Below are positions 54,406 through 64,000 of a DNA stretch of 64,000 bases, piece after piece; the first letter of the stretch is position 1; each line of letters opens with the position of its first letter. Below the pieces are notes generated by a model. That model was not told where the DNA came from, did no database searches, and was given only the letters and a program-made list of their open reading frames with translations. Origin of the DNA: Corynebacterium xerosis NBRC 16721 = ATCC 373 (GTDB taxonomy: Bacteria > Actinomycetota > Actinomycetes > Mycobacteriales > Mycobacteriaceae); NCBI RefSeq assembly GCF_001552415.1, contig NZ_BCRD01000004.1:124001-188000 (forward strand), written 5' to 3'. A program made the position numbers and the translations under genes.

Positions 54406-55827
54406 CTAGTACGGCGCCACCGAGGAGCGGTGGGCGTTGACGTCGATGGCGCGGTGGATCGGCGGGAACGCGCGCTGCGGGCAGTCGTCGCGGCTGCACA
54501 CGCGGCAACCCGCGCCGATCGGCGTCGCCGCCTTCTCGTCGTTGACGTCCAGCCCTTCCGAGTACACCGTGCGGTGCGCGTGGCGGGCCTCGCAGCCCAG
54601 TCCGATGGCGAAGGTCTTGCCCGGCTGGTTGTACCGCGCGGTGTGGTGCTCGACCGTCCGGGAAATCCACAGGTACGAGCGGCCATCGGGCATCACCGCA
54701 ACCTGGCGCATGATCTTGCCCGGGTAGGAAAACGTCTCGTACACGTTCCACAACGGGCACGTGCCGCCGGAATTGGTGAAGTGGAACCCCGTCGCCGACT
54801 GGCGCTTGGACATGTTGCCCGCGCGGTCGACGCGCACGAACGTGAAAGGGATACCCCGGAGGCTCGGGCGCTGCATCGTCGACAGACGGTGGCAGATGGT
54901 CTCGTAGCCGACGCCCGTGTGGCGCGACAGGAACTCGATGTCGTAGCGGTTGGACTCCGCCAGCGCATGGAACTTCTCGTACGGCAAGATCAACGCGCCC
55001 GCGTAATACGTGGCCACGCCGCGCAGGGCCAGCTCGCGGGAATCGTCGGACGTGAAGTGGCCGGCCGACACCTCCTCGCGGATCAGGTCGCCGCACTCGA
55101 AGTAGCCCAGCTCCGTGGCCATGCGGAAGGCCCGCTGCCCGGGGGAGAGGCCCCGCGCCAGGTCGAGTTCGCCGGTCGTCGGATCGAAATGATGCTGGGT
55201 GTCGCCCATGTCCGAGCGCGTGCGGATCTTCACGCCGTGCCGCTCGGTCAGTCGCCGGGCCAGCACTTCTTCGACGTCCTGGTTGTCGTCCGTGGTGCCC
55301 AGCTCCGTGGCCAGGCGTTCCGCCGCCAAATCCACCGAATCGATGTAATTCTGGCGGGTGTAGAAGTAGTCGCGGACCTCCTCGTGCGGCATGGTCAGCG
55401 CCCTCGACGCGGCGCCGCCGCCGTCACCCTGGAAATTGCGGTCGTCGGTGGCCAGCGACAGCTTGTCGGTGACGTTGCGGTACCTTCGGTGCGCATCGAC
55501 CATCGCGCGGGCGATCTCCGGATGGTTGCGCACCATGTCCGAAATCTCCTGCAGATCCACCGGCTCGGGGCAGACCTCCTTGTCCAGGACCACATCCTGG
55601 ACCTCCGCCAACAGGCGCGAGTCGTCGTCGCGGGAAAAGAACGTCGCGTCGACGCCGAACGTTTCGGTGATCTTCAACAGCACCGGGACCGTCAGCGGGC
55701 GCACGTCATGCTCGATCTGGTTCACGTAACTGGCCGACAGGCCCAGCGCCTGAGCGAGGGCCGCCTGGCTCATGTCCCGCTCGCGCCGCAGCTGCCGCAG
55801 CCGGGAACCCACATACGTCTTTGCCAT
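54406..55827 (-). CDS. ramB: Regulator of acetate metabolism RamB
   Basis: A 473-residue transcription factor. An XRE-type helix-turn-helix (about residues 8-62, [20 protein letters not shown]) is followed by the short-chain fatty acyl regulator domain. The late cysteine-containing segments [24 protein letters not shown] and [10 protein letters not shown] are typical of RamB/PrpC-regulator proteins. In C. glutamicum RamB represses aceA, aceB and other acetate genes on glucose. Here it lies directly downstream of aceA. ATG 55827 has TAATCT 6 nt upstream (leaderless). The intergenic TAGTTTTGCC near 55850 resembles half a RamB site, so autoregulation is possible. Confidence 0.93.
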   Translation of the reverse strand: MAKTYVGSRLRQLRRERDMSQAALAQALGLSASYVNQIEHDVRPLTVPVLLKITETFGVDATFFSRDDDSRLLAEVQDVVLDKEVCPEPVDLQEISDMVRNHPEIARAMVDAHRRYRNVTDKLSLATDDRNFQGDGGGAASRALTMPHEEVRDYFYTRQNYIDSVDLAAERLATELGTTDDNQDVEEVLARRLTERHGVKIRTRSDMGDTQHHFDPTTGELDLARGLSPGQRAFRMATELGYFECGDLIREEVSAGHFTSDDSRELALRGVATYYAGALILPYEKFHALAESNRYDIEFLSRHTGVGYETICHRLSTMQRPSLRGIPFTFVRVDRAGNMSKRQSATGFHFTNSGGTCPLWNVYETFSYPGKIMRQVAVMPDGRSYLWISRTVEHHTARYNQPGKTFAIGLGCEARHAHRTVYSEGLDVNDEKAATPIGAGCRVCSRDDCPQRAFPPIHRAIDVNAHRSSVAPY

Positions 55828-55906
55828 GCGGCAAGATTAGCAGCCCTGGCAAAACTAGCTCCCCCGGACGCTAATTTCGCCAAGTTACGGGCCCCGGGCA
55901 TGGGAA

Positions 55907-55936
55907 AACCCCGCCCGGAAAAATCCGGGCGGGGTT
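55907..55936 (-). terminator. Intrinsic terminator after aceA
   Basis: A perfect 13-bp stem AACCCCGCCCGGA/TCCGGGCGGGGTT with an A4 loop (T4 on the transcribed strand); on the minus strand it ends in TTTT. It separates aceA from ramB, which is transcribed on the same strand from its own promoter. Confidence 0.9.
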
Positions 55937-56035
55937 GTTGACCGTGGCCACGTGACGACCCTGAAGGAGCCGCCCCGCCGTTCCAACCGATCACGCCGGC
56001 ACGTCGTCAAGCGACGCGCGCGGCGGCGATGCGGC

Positions 56036-57331
56036 CTAGTGGAACTGGCCCTCCTCGGTGGAGCCCTTCAGGGCGGTGGTGGAGGAGTTGGGGTCGACCG
56101 TGGTGGCGATGCGGTCGAAGTAGCCGGCGCCGACCTCGCGCTGGTGCTTGACGGCGGTGAAGCCACGCTCCTCGGCGGCCTTGAACTCGCGGTTCTGCAG
56201 GTCGACGAAGGCCGGCATGCCCTCGCGGGCGTAGCCGTGGGCCAGGTCGAACATGCCGTAGTTCAGGGCGTGGAAGCCGGCCAGGGTGATGAACTGGAAC
56301 TTGAAGCCCATCTTGCCCAGCTCCTTCTGGAACTTGGCGATCTCGTCGGCCTCGAGGTGCGCCGACCAGTTGAAGGACGGGGAGCAGTTGTAGGCCAGCA
56401 GCTGGTCCGGGAACTCCTCGCGGACGCCCTCGGCGAACTTCTTGGCCAGCTCCAGGTCCGGGGTGCCGGTCTCCATCCAGATCAGGTCGGAGTACGGGGC
56501 GTAGGACTTGGCGCGCTCGATGCAGGGCTCCAGGCCGTTCTTGACGCGGTAGTAGCCCTCGGCGGTGCGGTCGCCCTCGATGAACTTCTGATCGCGCTCG
56601 TCGACGTCGGAGGTGATCAGGGTGGCCGCCTCGGCGTCGGTGCGCGCGATGATGACGGTCGGGGTGTTGGCGACGTCGGCCGCGAGACGGGCCGAGGTCA
56701 GGGTGCGGATGTGCTGCTGGGTCGGGATCAGCACCTTGCCACCGAGGTGGCCGCACTTCTTCTCGGAGGCCAGCTGGTCCTCCCAGTGGGTGCCCGCGGC
56801 ACCGGCCTGGATCATGCCCTTCTGCAGCTCGTACACGTTCAGCGCGCCGCCGAAGCCGGCCTCGCCGTCCGCGACGATCGGCAGCAGCCAGTTGTCGACG
56901 GAGGTGTCGCCCTCGATGCGGGAGATCTCATCGGCGCGCAGCAGAGCGTTGTTGATGCGGCGAACGACGTTCGGCACGGAGTTGGCCGGGTACAGGGACT
57001 GGTCCGGGTAGGTGTGGCCGGAGAGGTTCGCGTCGCCGGCGACCTGCCAACCCGAGAGGTACACGGCCTTCAGGCCGGCGCGGGCCTGCTGGACGGCCAT
57101 GTTGCCGGTCAGGGCACCCAGGGAGTTGATGTAGGAGTCGTCGTCGACGTTGACGCCCTCCCACAGGATCTCGGCGCCGCGGCGGGCGAGGGTGTGCTCC
57201 TCGACGACGTTGCCCTGGAGCTCGGCCACCTGCTCGGCGGTGTACTCGCGCTTGATGCCCTTCCAGCGGGGGTTCTCGTCCCAATCCTTCTGGATTTCCT
57301 GGGCGGTACGGGCCTTGCCGACGTTCGACAT
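56036..57331 (-). CDS. aceA: Isocitrate lyase
   Basis: A 431-residue enzyme that splits isocitrate into succinate and glyoxylate, the first step of the glyoxylate shunt. The catalytic loop KKCGHLGGK carries Cys192, and the metal/substrate segments DGEAGFGG and SPSFNWSAH are intact. Length and N-terminus ([16 protein letters not shown]) are those of the corynebacterial form. ATG 57331 has an AAGGAAG site. It is divergent from aceB over a regulatory region of 830 bp. A repeat copy (56002-56012) lies 24 bp after the stop. Confidence 0.97.
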   Translation of the reverse strand: MSNVGKARTAQEIQKDWDENPRWKGIKREYTAEQVAELQGNVVEEHTLARRGAEILWEGVNVDDDSYINSLGALTGNMAVQQARAGLKAVYLSGWQVAGDANLSGHTYPDQSLYPANSVPNVVRRINNALLRADEISRIEGDTSVDNWLLPIVADGEAGFGGALNVYELQKGMIQAGAAGTHWEDQLASEKKCGHLGGKVLIPTQQHIRTLTSARLAADVANTPTVIIARTDAEAATLITSDVDERDQKFIEGDRTAEGYYRVKNGLEPCIERAKSYAPYSDLIWMETGTPDLELAKKFAEGVREEFPDQLLAYNCSPSFNWSAHLEADEIAKFQKELGKMGFKFQFITLAGFHALNYGMFDLAHGYAREGMPAFVDLQNREFKAAEERGFTAVKHQREVGAGYFDRIATTVDPNSSTTALKGSTEEGQFH

Positions 57332-57600
57332 ATCCGGGTCACTTCCTTAACTAGGACTGCGGGGATCCGGGGGCCGCTCGCGTCACTCGATGCAGTGCGC
57401 GGCATTCGGCATCCGGGAGTTTGAAATACACGGCGGGCGGACGTGTCCCGTAAAAAGCCGCCGCCGGGTGGAATGCACCCAACGGCCGGTTCCGGTCACT
57501 GCCCGCTTTCGCGTGCCGTGGTTCACATCATGGGGGACGGTATGGATTACGTCAAGCAAAAAGGCTTGTAAATTTAAGCGCTTTTTTTTGGCGAATCAGC

Positions 57601-57612
57601 AAAGATTGCAAA
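57601..57612. promoter_or_regulatory. RamB binding site candidate
   Basis: AAAGATTGCAAA differs at one base from the published corynebacterial RamB motif AAAGTTTGCAAA. It lies 270 bp from aceA and 550 bp from aceB, in the AT-rich centre of their shared region, with ramB next door. Confidence 0.65.
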
Positions 57613-57705
57613 GAGTGTGATGTGATGCGTGAGTGAACTTCCGTCGCAGGTCGGCCTGCATGCGTTCGTGGTTAACGCCCGTGAGCATGACAAGGCGGTG
57701 AAGAT

Positions 57706-57724
57706 CACCCCCCGCTTTGGGGTG
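57706..57724. promoter_or_regulatory. RamA-type C4/G4 pair
   Basis: CACCCC (57706-57711) and GGGGTG (57719-57724) are inverted with a 7-base spacer. RamA, the activator of these genes in C. glutamicum, recognises tandem C4-6/G4-6 runs. In DNA this GC rich such runs occur by chance, so the call is weak. Confidence 0.3.
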
Positions 57725-58159
57725 GTCGGGGTCGCCGGTTTCTATGTCGCCCGTCACTCCCCCTGGGGCCCGTGGCTAACGGTGGTCGGGGGTGGCCCGG
57801 GTGTGTCGGCAATGTCGTGGTCAGCCCCTATTCCCGATCCCGGAAGGGGTGGGGTTCCGTTTCCTCCGTTTCCGGGGGTGGCCGTACGCAGGGCCGCGCC
57901 CCGGTGGTCCGGGGGAGGGCCCGCGATCCGCGGGCAACTCCGTCGCGGAACCGCGCCGCGCGAGACGCGCATCACATATGGTTGGTGCATCGCCAGCGGA
58001 AGACGGTCCGACGCGGCGGCCTTCGTCGGCCACCGCGCCTCGGGGCCGTGGCCGGCCCGTCGCAAAGCGGGACCCCCTCCACCCCCGACCCCCATTCCGC
58101 CACGCGCCGCAACGGCACGTGCAGCGAGCGTGAAACCGAACCTTTAATTAAGGAGAGCA

Positions 58160-60367
58160 ATGACCGAGCGCATCACCGCCGGCGGCCTGCAGGTCGCCAA
58201 GGTCCTCTACGACTTCGTCAACGACACCGCCCTTCCCGCCGCGGGCATCGAGGACAAGGACGCCTTCTGGCAGGGCTTCGGCGACATCGTCGAGAAGTAC
58301 ACGCCGCGCAACGTCGAACTGCTGGCCAAGCGCGACGAGCTGCAGGCCAAGCTCGACGATTACTACCGCGAGAACCCGGGCAAGCAGGACCAGGACTCCT
58401 ACGTCGCCTTCCTCAAGGAGATCGGCTACCTCGTCGAGGATCCGGGCGAGTACGAGGTGACCACCGCCAACGTGGACACCGAGATCACCAGCACCGCCGG
58501 CCCGCAGCTGGTCGTGCCCGTGCTCAACGCCCGCTTCGCCATCAACGCCGCGAACGCCCGTTGGGGCTCGCTGTACGACGCCCTCTACGGCACCAACGCC
58601 ATCTCCGAGGACGGCGGCGCCGAGAAGGACGGCAAGGGCTACAACAAGGTGCGCGGCGACCGCGTCATCGCCTGGGGCCGCGACTTCCTGGACAAGGGCG
58701 TCCCGCTGCTCGAGGGCAGCCACGCCGACGTGACCTCCTACGACATCGTCGACGGTCGTCTGCTCGCCACCATCGACGGCCAGCAGGTCGGCCTGCGCGA
58801 GCCCGAGGTCCTGGTCGGCTACACCGGCGAGATCGGCAACCCGGACTCGATCTACCTCAAGCACAACGGCCTGCACATCCAGATCCTCATCGATCCGGAG
58901 TCGCCCATCGGCAAGACCGACAAGGCCGGCGTCAAGGACATCGTCCTGGAGGCCGCGGTCACCAACATCATGGACCTCGAGGACTCCGTCGCCGCCGTCG
59001 ACGCCGCCGACAAGGTGCTCGGCTACACCAACTGGCTGGGCCTCAACGTCGGTGACCTGGCCATCGACATCACCAAGGGCGGCAAGCCCGCCAAGCGCGT
59101 CATCAACGACGACCGCGTCTACACCGACCTCGAGGGCAACGAGCAGAAGCTGCACGGCCGCTCGCTGAACCTGGTCCGCAACGTCGGCCACCTGATGCAG
59201 AACCCCGCCATCCTCGACCGCAACGGCGAGGAGATCTACGAGGGCATCATGGACGCGGTCATCACCCCGATCTGCGCCATCCCGGGCCTGGATCAGAACA
59301 ACGACCGCAAGAACTCCCGCACCGGCTCCATCTACATCGTGAAGCCGAAGCAGCACGGCCCGGAGGAGTCCGCCTTCACCAACGAGCTGTTCACGGCCGT
59401 CGAGGACCTGCTCGGCCTGGACCGCAACACCATGAAGGTCGGCCTCATGGACGAGGAGCGCCGCACCTCGGTCAACCTCGACGCCGCCATCAAGGCCGTG
59501 TCCGAGCGCGTGGTGTTCATCAACACCGGCTTCATGGACCGCACCGGCGACGAGATCCACACCTCCATCCAGGCGGGCCCGATGTTCCGCAAGGCCGAGC
59601 AGAAGACTGCTCCGTGGATGCTGGCGTACGAGGACAACAACGTCGACGCCGGCCTGGCGCACGGCCTGCAGGGCAAGGCGCAGATCGGCAAGGGCATGTG
59701 GGCCATGACCGAGCTGATGGCCGAGCTGCTGGAGCAGAAGATCGGCCAGCCGAAGCAGGGCGCCTCCACCGCGTGGGTGCCGTCGCCGACCGGCGCCGTG
59801 CTCCACGCGACGCACTACCACCAGGTGGACGTGTTCGAGGTCCAGGACAAGCTGATCACCGACGGCCGCCGCGACACCCGCGAGGACCTGCTGACCCCGC
59901 CGATCGCCGCCGCGAAGGCCGGAGACCCGGGCGCCGACTGGTCCGACGAGGACAAGCAGAACGAGCTGGACAACAACTGCCAGTCGATCCTCGGCTACGT
60001 CATCCGCTGGGTCGAGCAGGGCGTCGGCTGCTCCAAGGTCCCCGACATCAACGACGTCGACCTCATGGAGGACCGCGCCACGCTGCGCATTTCGTCGCAG
60101 ACCCTGGCCAACTGGCTGCTGCACGGCGTGGTCAGCGAGGAGCAGGTCATCGACTCGCTCCAGCGCATGGCCGAGATCGTCGACCGCCAGAACGAGGGCG
60201 ACGACGCCTACCTGCCGATGGCGAAGGACTTCGACGCCTCCATCGGTTTCCAGGCCGCCAAGGAGCTGATCCTCGAGGGCACCGCGCAGCCGTCGGGCTA
60301 CACCGAGCCGATCCTGCACCGCGCCCGCCTGGAGTTCAAGAAGCGCCACGGCATCGACCAGGGCTAG
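58160..60367 (+). CDS. aceB: Malate synthase G
   Basis: A 735-residue malate synthase of the G type, which condenses glyoxylate with acetyl-CoA. Recognisable segments are the N-terminal [16 protein letters not shown], the inserted alpha/beta domain, the signature [12 protein letters not shown] near residue 395 and the C-terminal [14 protein letters not shown]. Length matches malate synthase G (about 725-740). ATG 58160 follows TAAGGAGAG. With aceA it completes the glyoxylate shunt for growth on acetate or fatty acids. A terminator follows. Confidence 0.97.
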   Translation: MTERITAGGLQVAKVLYDFVNDTALPAAGIEDKDAFWQGFGDIVEKYTPRNVELLAKRDELQAKLDDYYRENPGKQDQDSYVAFLKEIGYLVEDPGEYEVTTANVDTEITSTAGPQLVVPVLNARFAINAANARWGSLYDALYGTNAISEDGGAEKDGKGYNKVRGDRVIAWGRDFLDKGVPLLEGSHADVTSYDIVDGRLLATIDGQQVGLREPEVLVGYTGEIGNPDSIYLKHNGLHIQILIDPESPIGKTDKAGVKDIVLEAAVTNIMDLEDSVAAVDAADKVLGYTNWLGLNVGDLAIDITKGGKPAKRVINDDRVYTDLEGNEQKLHGRSLNLVRNVGHLMQNPAILDRNGEEIYEGIMDAVITPICAIPGLDQNNDRKNSRTGSIYIVKPKQHGPEESAFTNELFTAVEDLLGLDRNTMKVGLMDEERRTSVNLDAAIKAVSERVVFINTGFMDRTGDEIHTSIQAGPMFRKAEQKTAPWMLAYEDNNVDAGLAHGLQGKAQIGKGMWAMTELMAELLEQKIGQPKQGASTAWVPSPTGAVLHATHYHQVDVFEVQDKLITDGRRDTREDLLTPPIAAAKAGDPGADWSDEDKQNELDNNCQSILGYVIRWVEQGVGCSKVPDINDVDLMEDRATLRISSQTLANWLLHGVVSEEQVIDSLQRMAEIVDRQNEGDDAYLPMAKDFDASIGFQAAKELILEGTAQPSGYTEPILHRARLEFKKRHGIDQG

Positions 60368-60394
60368 TCCCCGGTCTGTCCCGGGCGCCCGCCG

Positions 60395-60441
60395 AACGCC
60401 CCCGTCCCACCCGCTTCCCGCGGGCGGGCCGGGGGCGTTTT
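60395..60441 (+). terminator. Intrinsic terminator after aceB
   Basis: AACGCCCCCG (60395-60404) pairs perfectly with CGGGGGCGTT (60430-60439), enclosing a second CCCGC/GCGGG stem, and ends in TTTT. It lies 28 bp after the aceB stop. Confidence 0.88.
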
Positions 60442-60589
60442 CGCGTGGGCGATAACGTTTCGGCGGCTTATCCGCCGCGTCGTCGCGTACGGTCCGGCCC
60501 GCCCCCCGCCAACCGCTAGGCTGGTGAACCGATGTGGCGCACGATTCGACGACGGTGCGCCGACCGCGATACGACGAGGAGGCCGCCGC

Positions 60590-61342
60590 ATGGGAGCCAA
60601 CCAGGCCGGAGTGACGGACCCCGCCCGATTCGGGGCGGTGTTGTTCGATTTGGACGGGGTGCTGACCCCGACCGCCGACATTCACGAGCAGGCGTGGGGC
60701 GACATGTTCCGCGCCTTCCTCGAGGAGCGGGGCGCGGAGCCGTACACCGACGCCGATTATTTCGCCCACCTCGACGGGCGGCGCCGTGACGAGGGCATTC
60801 GCGCGCTGCTCGAGTCGCGGGGCATTTCGCTTGACGACGGCTCGGCGTCCGATACGTCGGCCGAGGACACGGTCACCGGCCTGGGACTCCGGAAGAACGA
60901 GGACTTCCTGCGCCGGGTCGAGCAGGGCGTGGCGCCGTACGAGGGTTCCGCCCGGTTCCTCGACCATCTCGACGCCGTTGCGGCGGGGGAGGGGGCGGGT
61001 GCGCCGAAGCTGGCCGTGGTCAGCTCCTCCCGCAACGCCCGCCCGGTGCTCGAGGCCGCGGGCATGCTCGATCGGTTCGAGCTGATCGTCGACGGCAACG
61101 TCGCCCATGAGCTGGGTCTGGACGGCAAGCCGTCGCCCGCCACGTACCTCCACGCCGCCGAGCAGCTGGGCGTGCCGGCGTCCGAGGCCGTCGTCGTCGA
61201 GGACGCCATCTCCGGCGTCAAGTCCGGCGCCGCGGGCGGGTTCGGCCTGGTCGTCGGCGTCGACCGCGGCGCCGGCCGCGACGAATTGCTGGCCAACGGC
61301 GCCGACGAGGTCGTCGACGACCTGGCGGAGCTGATCCGATGA
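60590..61342 (+). CDS. Beta-phosphoglucomutase-type HAD enzyme
   Basis: A 250-residue HAD-superfamily enzyme. Motif I is D20-L-D22-G-V, with VVSSSRNA as motif II, GKPSP carrying the Lys and VVEDAISGV the last acidic motif. With the GH65 gene overlapping its stop, the role is conversion of beta-glucose 1-phosphate to glucose 6-phosphate. GAGGAGG precedes ATG 60590. A repeat copy (60829-60839) encodes SLDDG in the cap-domain loop, which is followed by a Ser/Thr/Asp-rich stretch (about residues 80-95) not needed for the fold. Confidence 0.85.
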   Translation: MGANQAGVTDPARFGAVLFDLDGVLTPTADIHEQAWGDMFRAFLEERGAEPYTDADYFAHLDGRRRDEGIRALLESRGISLDDGSASDTSAEDTVTGLGLRKNEDFLRRVEQGVAPYEGSARFLDHLDAVAAGEGAGAPKLAVVSSSRNARPVLEAAGMLDRFELIVDGNVAHELGLDGKPSPATYLHAAEQLGVPASEAVVVEDAISGVKSGAAGGFGLVVGVDRGAGRDELLANGADEVVDDLAELIR

Positions 61343-64000
61343 ACGGCGAGGACGCGGCGAAGGTCGGCGCGGGAGTCCCGACCGTCAGCGGGGGGTCGGG
61401 CGCCGACCCGTCGGAAAGCAAGGTCACGCCCGGAAGCAAGACCTCCGAGGAGCGGCGCCGCCGGCGCCGCGAGTTCGAGCCGACGCGCGCGGACATCCAC
61501 CACCACCTCGTCGACGCCGAGGGGATGATGGACCGCGACGTCACGCCGGTGGACGAATGGCGGCTGATCGAGGCCAAGCCGGGCGGCATCCCGCTGGGCG
61601 TCGCCGAGACGCTGTTCGCGCAGTCCAACGGGTACATCGGCATGCGCGCCAACCCCGCGGAAGGCCGCGATTCGGCGGAGCACGGCACCTTCATCAACGG
61701 GCTGCACGAGACGTGGCACATCCGCCACGCCGAAGACGCCTACGGCCTGGCGCGCGAGGGCCAGTCGATCATCAACGCGCCCGATTCCAAGGCGATGCGC
61801 CTGTACATCGACGACGAGCCGCTGCGCCTGGGCAACGCCGAGGTCCACGACTACGAGCGATCGCTCGACTTCCGCGACGGCATCCTGCGCCGCCGCTTCA
61901 CCTGGCGCACCCCGGGCGGCAAGAACGTCCGTGTCACCAGCGAACGCATGGTCAGCTTCCAGGAGAAGCACGTCGCCGTGATGTCGCTGGAGGTGGAGCT
62001 CCTCGATTCGGACGCCGCCGTCGCCATCAACTCGCAGATACTCAACCGCCAGGACGGCGAGGACGAATACCACGATTCCGACGCCGCGCAGGGCTCCGAA
62101 TTGGACCCCCGCCGCGCCGAAACCCTCCACGATCGCGTGCTCAACCCGACCTTCCAGGCGGAATCGGGATCGGAGCGCTCGACGCTGGCCTTCCGCTGCG
62201 CCCGATCCAAGATGACGGTCGCCTGCGCGATGGACCACGAATACACGGTGACGACCCCGGACGGCGAGGCGCCGTTCATCGAGATCGACCAGCGCACCGA
62301 GCAGGACTCCGCGCAGGTGCTCTACCACGTCAACGCGCCGAAGGGCACCGTCATCCGGCTGGAGAAGTTCGTCTCCTACCACTCGTCGCGCCACGTCCGC
62401 GGCGAGGAACTGGCCTTCCGCTGCGCCCGGACCCTCAACCGCGTCCGCCGGATCGGCCTGCGCACCCTGCAGGAGAACCAGAAAGAATGGCTCGAGCGTT
62501 TCTGGGACCGCTCCGACGTGGTCATCCACAACCAGCCCGAGCTGCAGCAGGCCGTGCGCTGGAACATCTGGCAGCTGATCCAGGCCTCCGCCCGCGCGGA
62601 GTTCCAGGGCATCCCCGCCAAGGGCATGACGGGCACCGGTTACGGCGGCCACTACTTCTGGGACACCGAGATCTACGTCCTGCCTTTCCTTTCCTATACG
62701 TCGCCGTCTTTCGCGCGCAACGCCCTGCGGTTCCGTTGGGACATGCTGGAAGCGGCCTGGTCGCGGGCGGATGAGCTGGCCCACGACGGCGCGCTGTTCC
62801 CGTGGCGGACGATCAACGGCATGGAATCGTCGGCGTACTATGCGGCCGGAACGGCGCAGTACCACATCGACGCGGACATCGTTTATGCGCTGATGAAGTA
62901 CGTCTACGCCACCGGCGACGTCGACTTCCTCCTGCGCGAGGGCACGGACCTGCTGTTGTCCACGGCCCGATTCTGGATGTCGCTGGGCTTCTTCGATGCC
63001 GAGCGCAAGGAATTCCAAATTCATTCGGTGACCGGCCCCGACGAGTACAACACGGTGGTGAACAACAACCTGTACACCAACGTGATGGCGCAATATAACC
63101 TCGACGCCGCCGCCGACGTGATCCGCCAGATGATGACGGAGCGCCCGGAGGCCTTCCGCGAGGTGTGCCACCGTTACAACCTGGAGATGGCCGAGGTCGA
63201 GGAATGGGAAGAGGCCGCGGCCAAGATGTACATCCCGTTCAACGAGGAACTCGGCATCCATCCGCAGGACGACCAGTTCCTGCTGCGCAAGCGCTGGAAC
63301 CTCGACGACCCGGAGGCCGGGCCGAAGCGCCCGCTGCTGCTGCACTATCACCCGCTGACCATCTACCGGCACCAGATCATCAAGCAGGCCGACGTCGTGC
63401 TTGCCCTGTTCCTGCAGGGCAACAAGTTCACCGACGAGGAAAAGCGCGCGGACTACGACTACTACGATCCGCTGACCACCGGTGACTCCTCGCTGTCGGC
63501 GGTCGTCCAGTCCATCGTCGCCGCGGAGCTCGGCTACGGCGAAAAGGCCATCGACTTCTTCATCCGTGGCCTCTACGTCGACTTGGCGAACCTCCACGGC
63601 AACGCCGCCGACGGCGTGCACGTCGCATCGGCCGGCGGCGTGTGGCAGTCGCTGGTCTACGGGTTCGGCGGATTCCGCGATTACGGCGGTGCCTTCACCA
63701 TCGACCCGCGACTGCCCGACGAGTGGGAGGGGCTGACCTACCGGGTCACCATCTACGGTTGCCGCCTTCGCGTGACAGTGCGCCGCCGCACGGTGGAGGT
63801 CGTGGTGGAGGAGGGCGACCACGCCCTCGGTCCCATCAACATCGCCGGCCACGAGGTGATCGTCGGGGCCGAGCCGATTACCATCGTCGTCGGCGAGCGC
63901 CCGGAGCACGAGCCGCCGGCGGAATCCGAACCCGACGAGGAGGACCTGGCGCGCATCGCCGAGCAGGCCGACTCCCCGTCGGACGCCAGTCCCCCCGCTG
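61339..64000 (+). CDS. GH65 disaccharide phosphorylase, cut by window end
   Basis: At least 887 codons, open at the right edge. It is a glycoside hydrolase family 65 phosphorylase (maltose, trehalose or kojibiose type). The general acid Glu is at about 569 in TGPDEYNTVVNNN, and HYFWDTEIYVLPFL, the phosphate-site region GDSSLSA (near 715) and the C-terminal beta domain are present. A 40-residue Arg/Lys/Ser-rich N-terminal extension and an acidic C-terminal tail beyond residue 850 are unusual. ATG 61339 overlaps the HAD stop (ATGA), so the two are coupled. Which disaccharide is used cannot be decided here. Confidence 0.88.
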   Translation, partial: MNGEDAAKVGAGVPTVSGGSGADPSESKVTPGSKTSEERRRRRREFEPTRADIHHHLVDAEGMMDRDVTPVDEWRLIEAKPGGIPLGVAETLFAQSNGYIGMRANPAEGRDSAEHGTFINGLHETWHIRHAEDAYGLAREGQSIINAPDSKAMRLYIDDEPLRLGNAEVHDYERSLDFRDGILRRRFTWRTPGGKNVRVTSERMVSFQEKHVAVMSLEVELLDSDAAVAINSQILNRQDGEDEYHDSDAAQGSELDPRRAETLHDRVLNPTFQAESGSERSTLAFRCARSKMTVACAMDHEYTVTTPDGEAPFIEIDQRTEQDSAQVLYHVNAPKGTVIRLEKFVSYHSSRHVRGEELAFRCARTLNRVRRIGLRTLQENQKEWLERFWDRSDVVIHNQPELQQAVRWNIWQLIQASARAEFQGIPAKGMTGTGYGGHYFWDTEIYVLPFLSYTSPSFARNALRFRWDMLEAAWSRADELAHDGALFPWRTINGMESSAYYAAGTAQYHIDADIVYALMKYVYATGDVDFLLREGTDLLLSTARFWMSLGFFDAERKEFQIHSVTGPDEYNTVVNNNLYTNVMAQYNLDAAADVIRQMMTERPEAFREVCHRYNLEMAEVEEWEEAAAKMYIPFNEELGIHPQDDQFLLRKRWNLDDPEAGPKRPLLLHYHPLTIYRHQIIKQADVVLALFLQGNKFTDEEKRADYDYYDPLTTGDSSLSAVVQSIVAAELGYGEKAIDFFIRGLYVDLANLHGNAADGVHVASAGGVWQSLVYGFGGFRDYGGAFTIDPRLPDEWEGLTYRVTIYGCRLRVTVRRRTVEVVVEEGDHALGPINIAGHEVIVGAEPITIVVGERPEHEPPAESEPDEEDLARIAEQADSPSDASPPA

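Larger units (their letters stand above)
57332..58159. other. aceA-aceB regulatory region
   Basis: About 830 bp between divergent glyoxylate-shunt genes. A central AT-rich part (57541-57625) contains a near-consensus RamB site and a run of eight T (57582-57589). CACCCC/GGGGTG (57706-57724) fits a RamA-type pair. CGTGCCGTGGTTCACA (57512-57527) is a weak GlxR-like site. A repeat copy is at 58058-58068. The open frame 57629-58147 has no coding character and is not called. Confidence 0.6.

Noticed and set aside
54394-55941. A 515-codon plus-strand frame opposite ramB
   Set aside because: Antisense shadow of ramB; the composition is His/Arg/Gln/Gly rich and no domain can be seen.
57629-58147. Open frame of 172 codons in the aceA-aceB gap (begins GTG AGT GAA)
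   Set aside because: No coding composition, no ribosome site, and it runs through the regulatory region into the aceB leader.

Overview
The window is chromosomal DNA of a high-GC mycolate-forming actinobacterium, almost certainly a Corynebacterium. The evidence is the gene set and gene order: GlxR (cAMP receptor) followed by nth, a thioredoxin-like protein, a Nudix hydrolase and a MarP-type protease; ssd next to a Tad pilus cluster; cspA, topA, adenylate cyclase and holB in a row; ramB next to a divergent aceA/aceB pair; and a secreted mycolyltransferase. No phage, insertion sequence, CRISPR array or plasmid-type gene was seen.

Layout. 1-9.1 kb: tRNA-Pro, a metallophosphoesterase, a GatB/YqeY protein, a bifunctional penicillin-binding protein, a WhiB factor, two ArsA-type ATPases, a DUF4177 protein, RidA and a metallo-beta-lactamase-fold enzyme (the mycobacterial ponA2-whiB4-ArsA-crp order). 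9.1-16.4 kb: glxR, nth and a translationally coupled run ending in the MarP-like protease, then an alpha/beta hydrolase, a holin-like membrane protein and a Fic-like protein. 16.4-22.9 kb: a HAD phosphatase, the 6C small RNA, ssd and the Tad pilus genes. 22.9-33.6 kb: CoA-transferase, MrfA-like helicase, cspA, topA, adenylate cyclase, holB, tRNA-Thr. 33.7-40.3 kb: two MFS transporters around an iron/cobalamin-type ABC importer. 40.4-47.7 kb: a frameshifted epimerase, a DsbA-like protein, two glycosyltransferases, a flippase-like protein and an M1 aminopeptidase. 47.8-53.3 kb: a frameshifted S9 peptidase, a mycolyltransferase, a 36-codon ORF and lpd. 53.8-64 kb: a DoxX-like protein, ramB, the glyoxylate shunt genes and a GH65 disaccharide phosphorylase with its beta-phosphoglucomutase (cut by the window end).

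How the genes work together. Adenylate cyclase and GlxR form a cAMP circuit; RamB sits beside its expected targets aceA/aceB, and a near-consensus RamB site lies between them. Isocitrate lyase and malate synthase supply the glyoxylate shunt, and Lpd serves the 2-oxoacid dehydrogenases. The HAD/GH65 pair would turn a disaccharide into glucose plus glucose 6-phosphate.

Two genome-wide habits stand out. First, about twenty genes have a TANNNT-type -10 box 6-8 nt before the start codon and no ribosome binding site, which predicts leaderless mRNAs and fixes many start codons. Second, and least explained, an 11-bp word (GCTTTGCGACG, GCTTTACGACG or GCTTGACGACG) occurs 32 times on either strand, far above chance. 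About two thirds of the copies are between genes, often directly after a stop codon and in front of a GC hairpin, sometimes as inverted pairs; others sit in variable loops of proteins. I know of no described function for it in corynebacteria.
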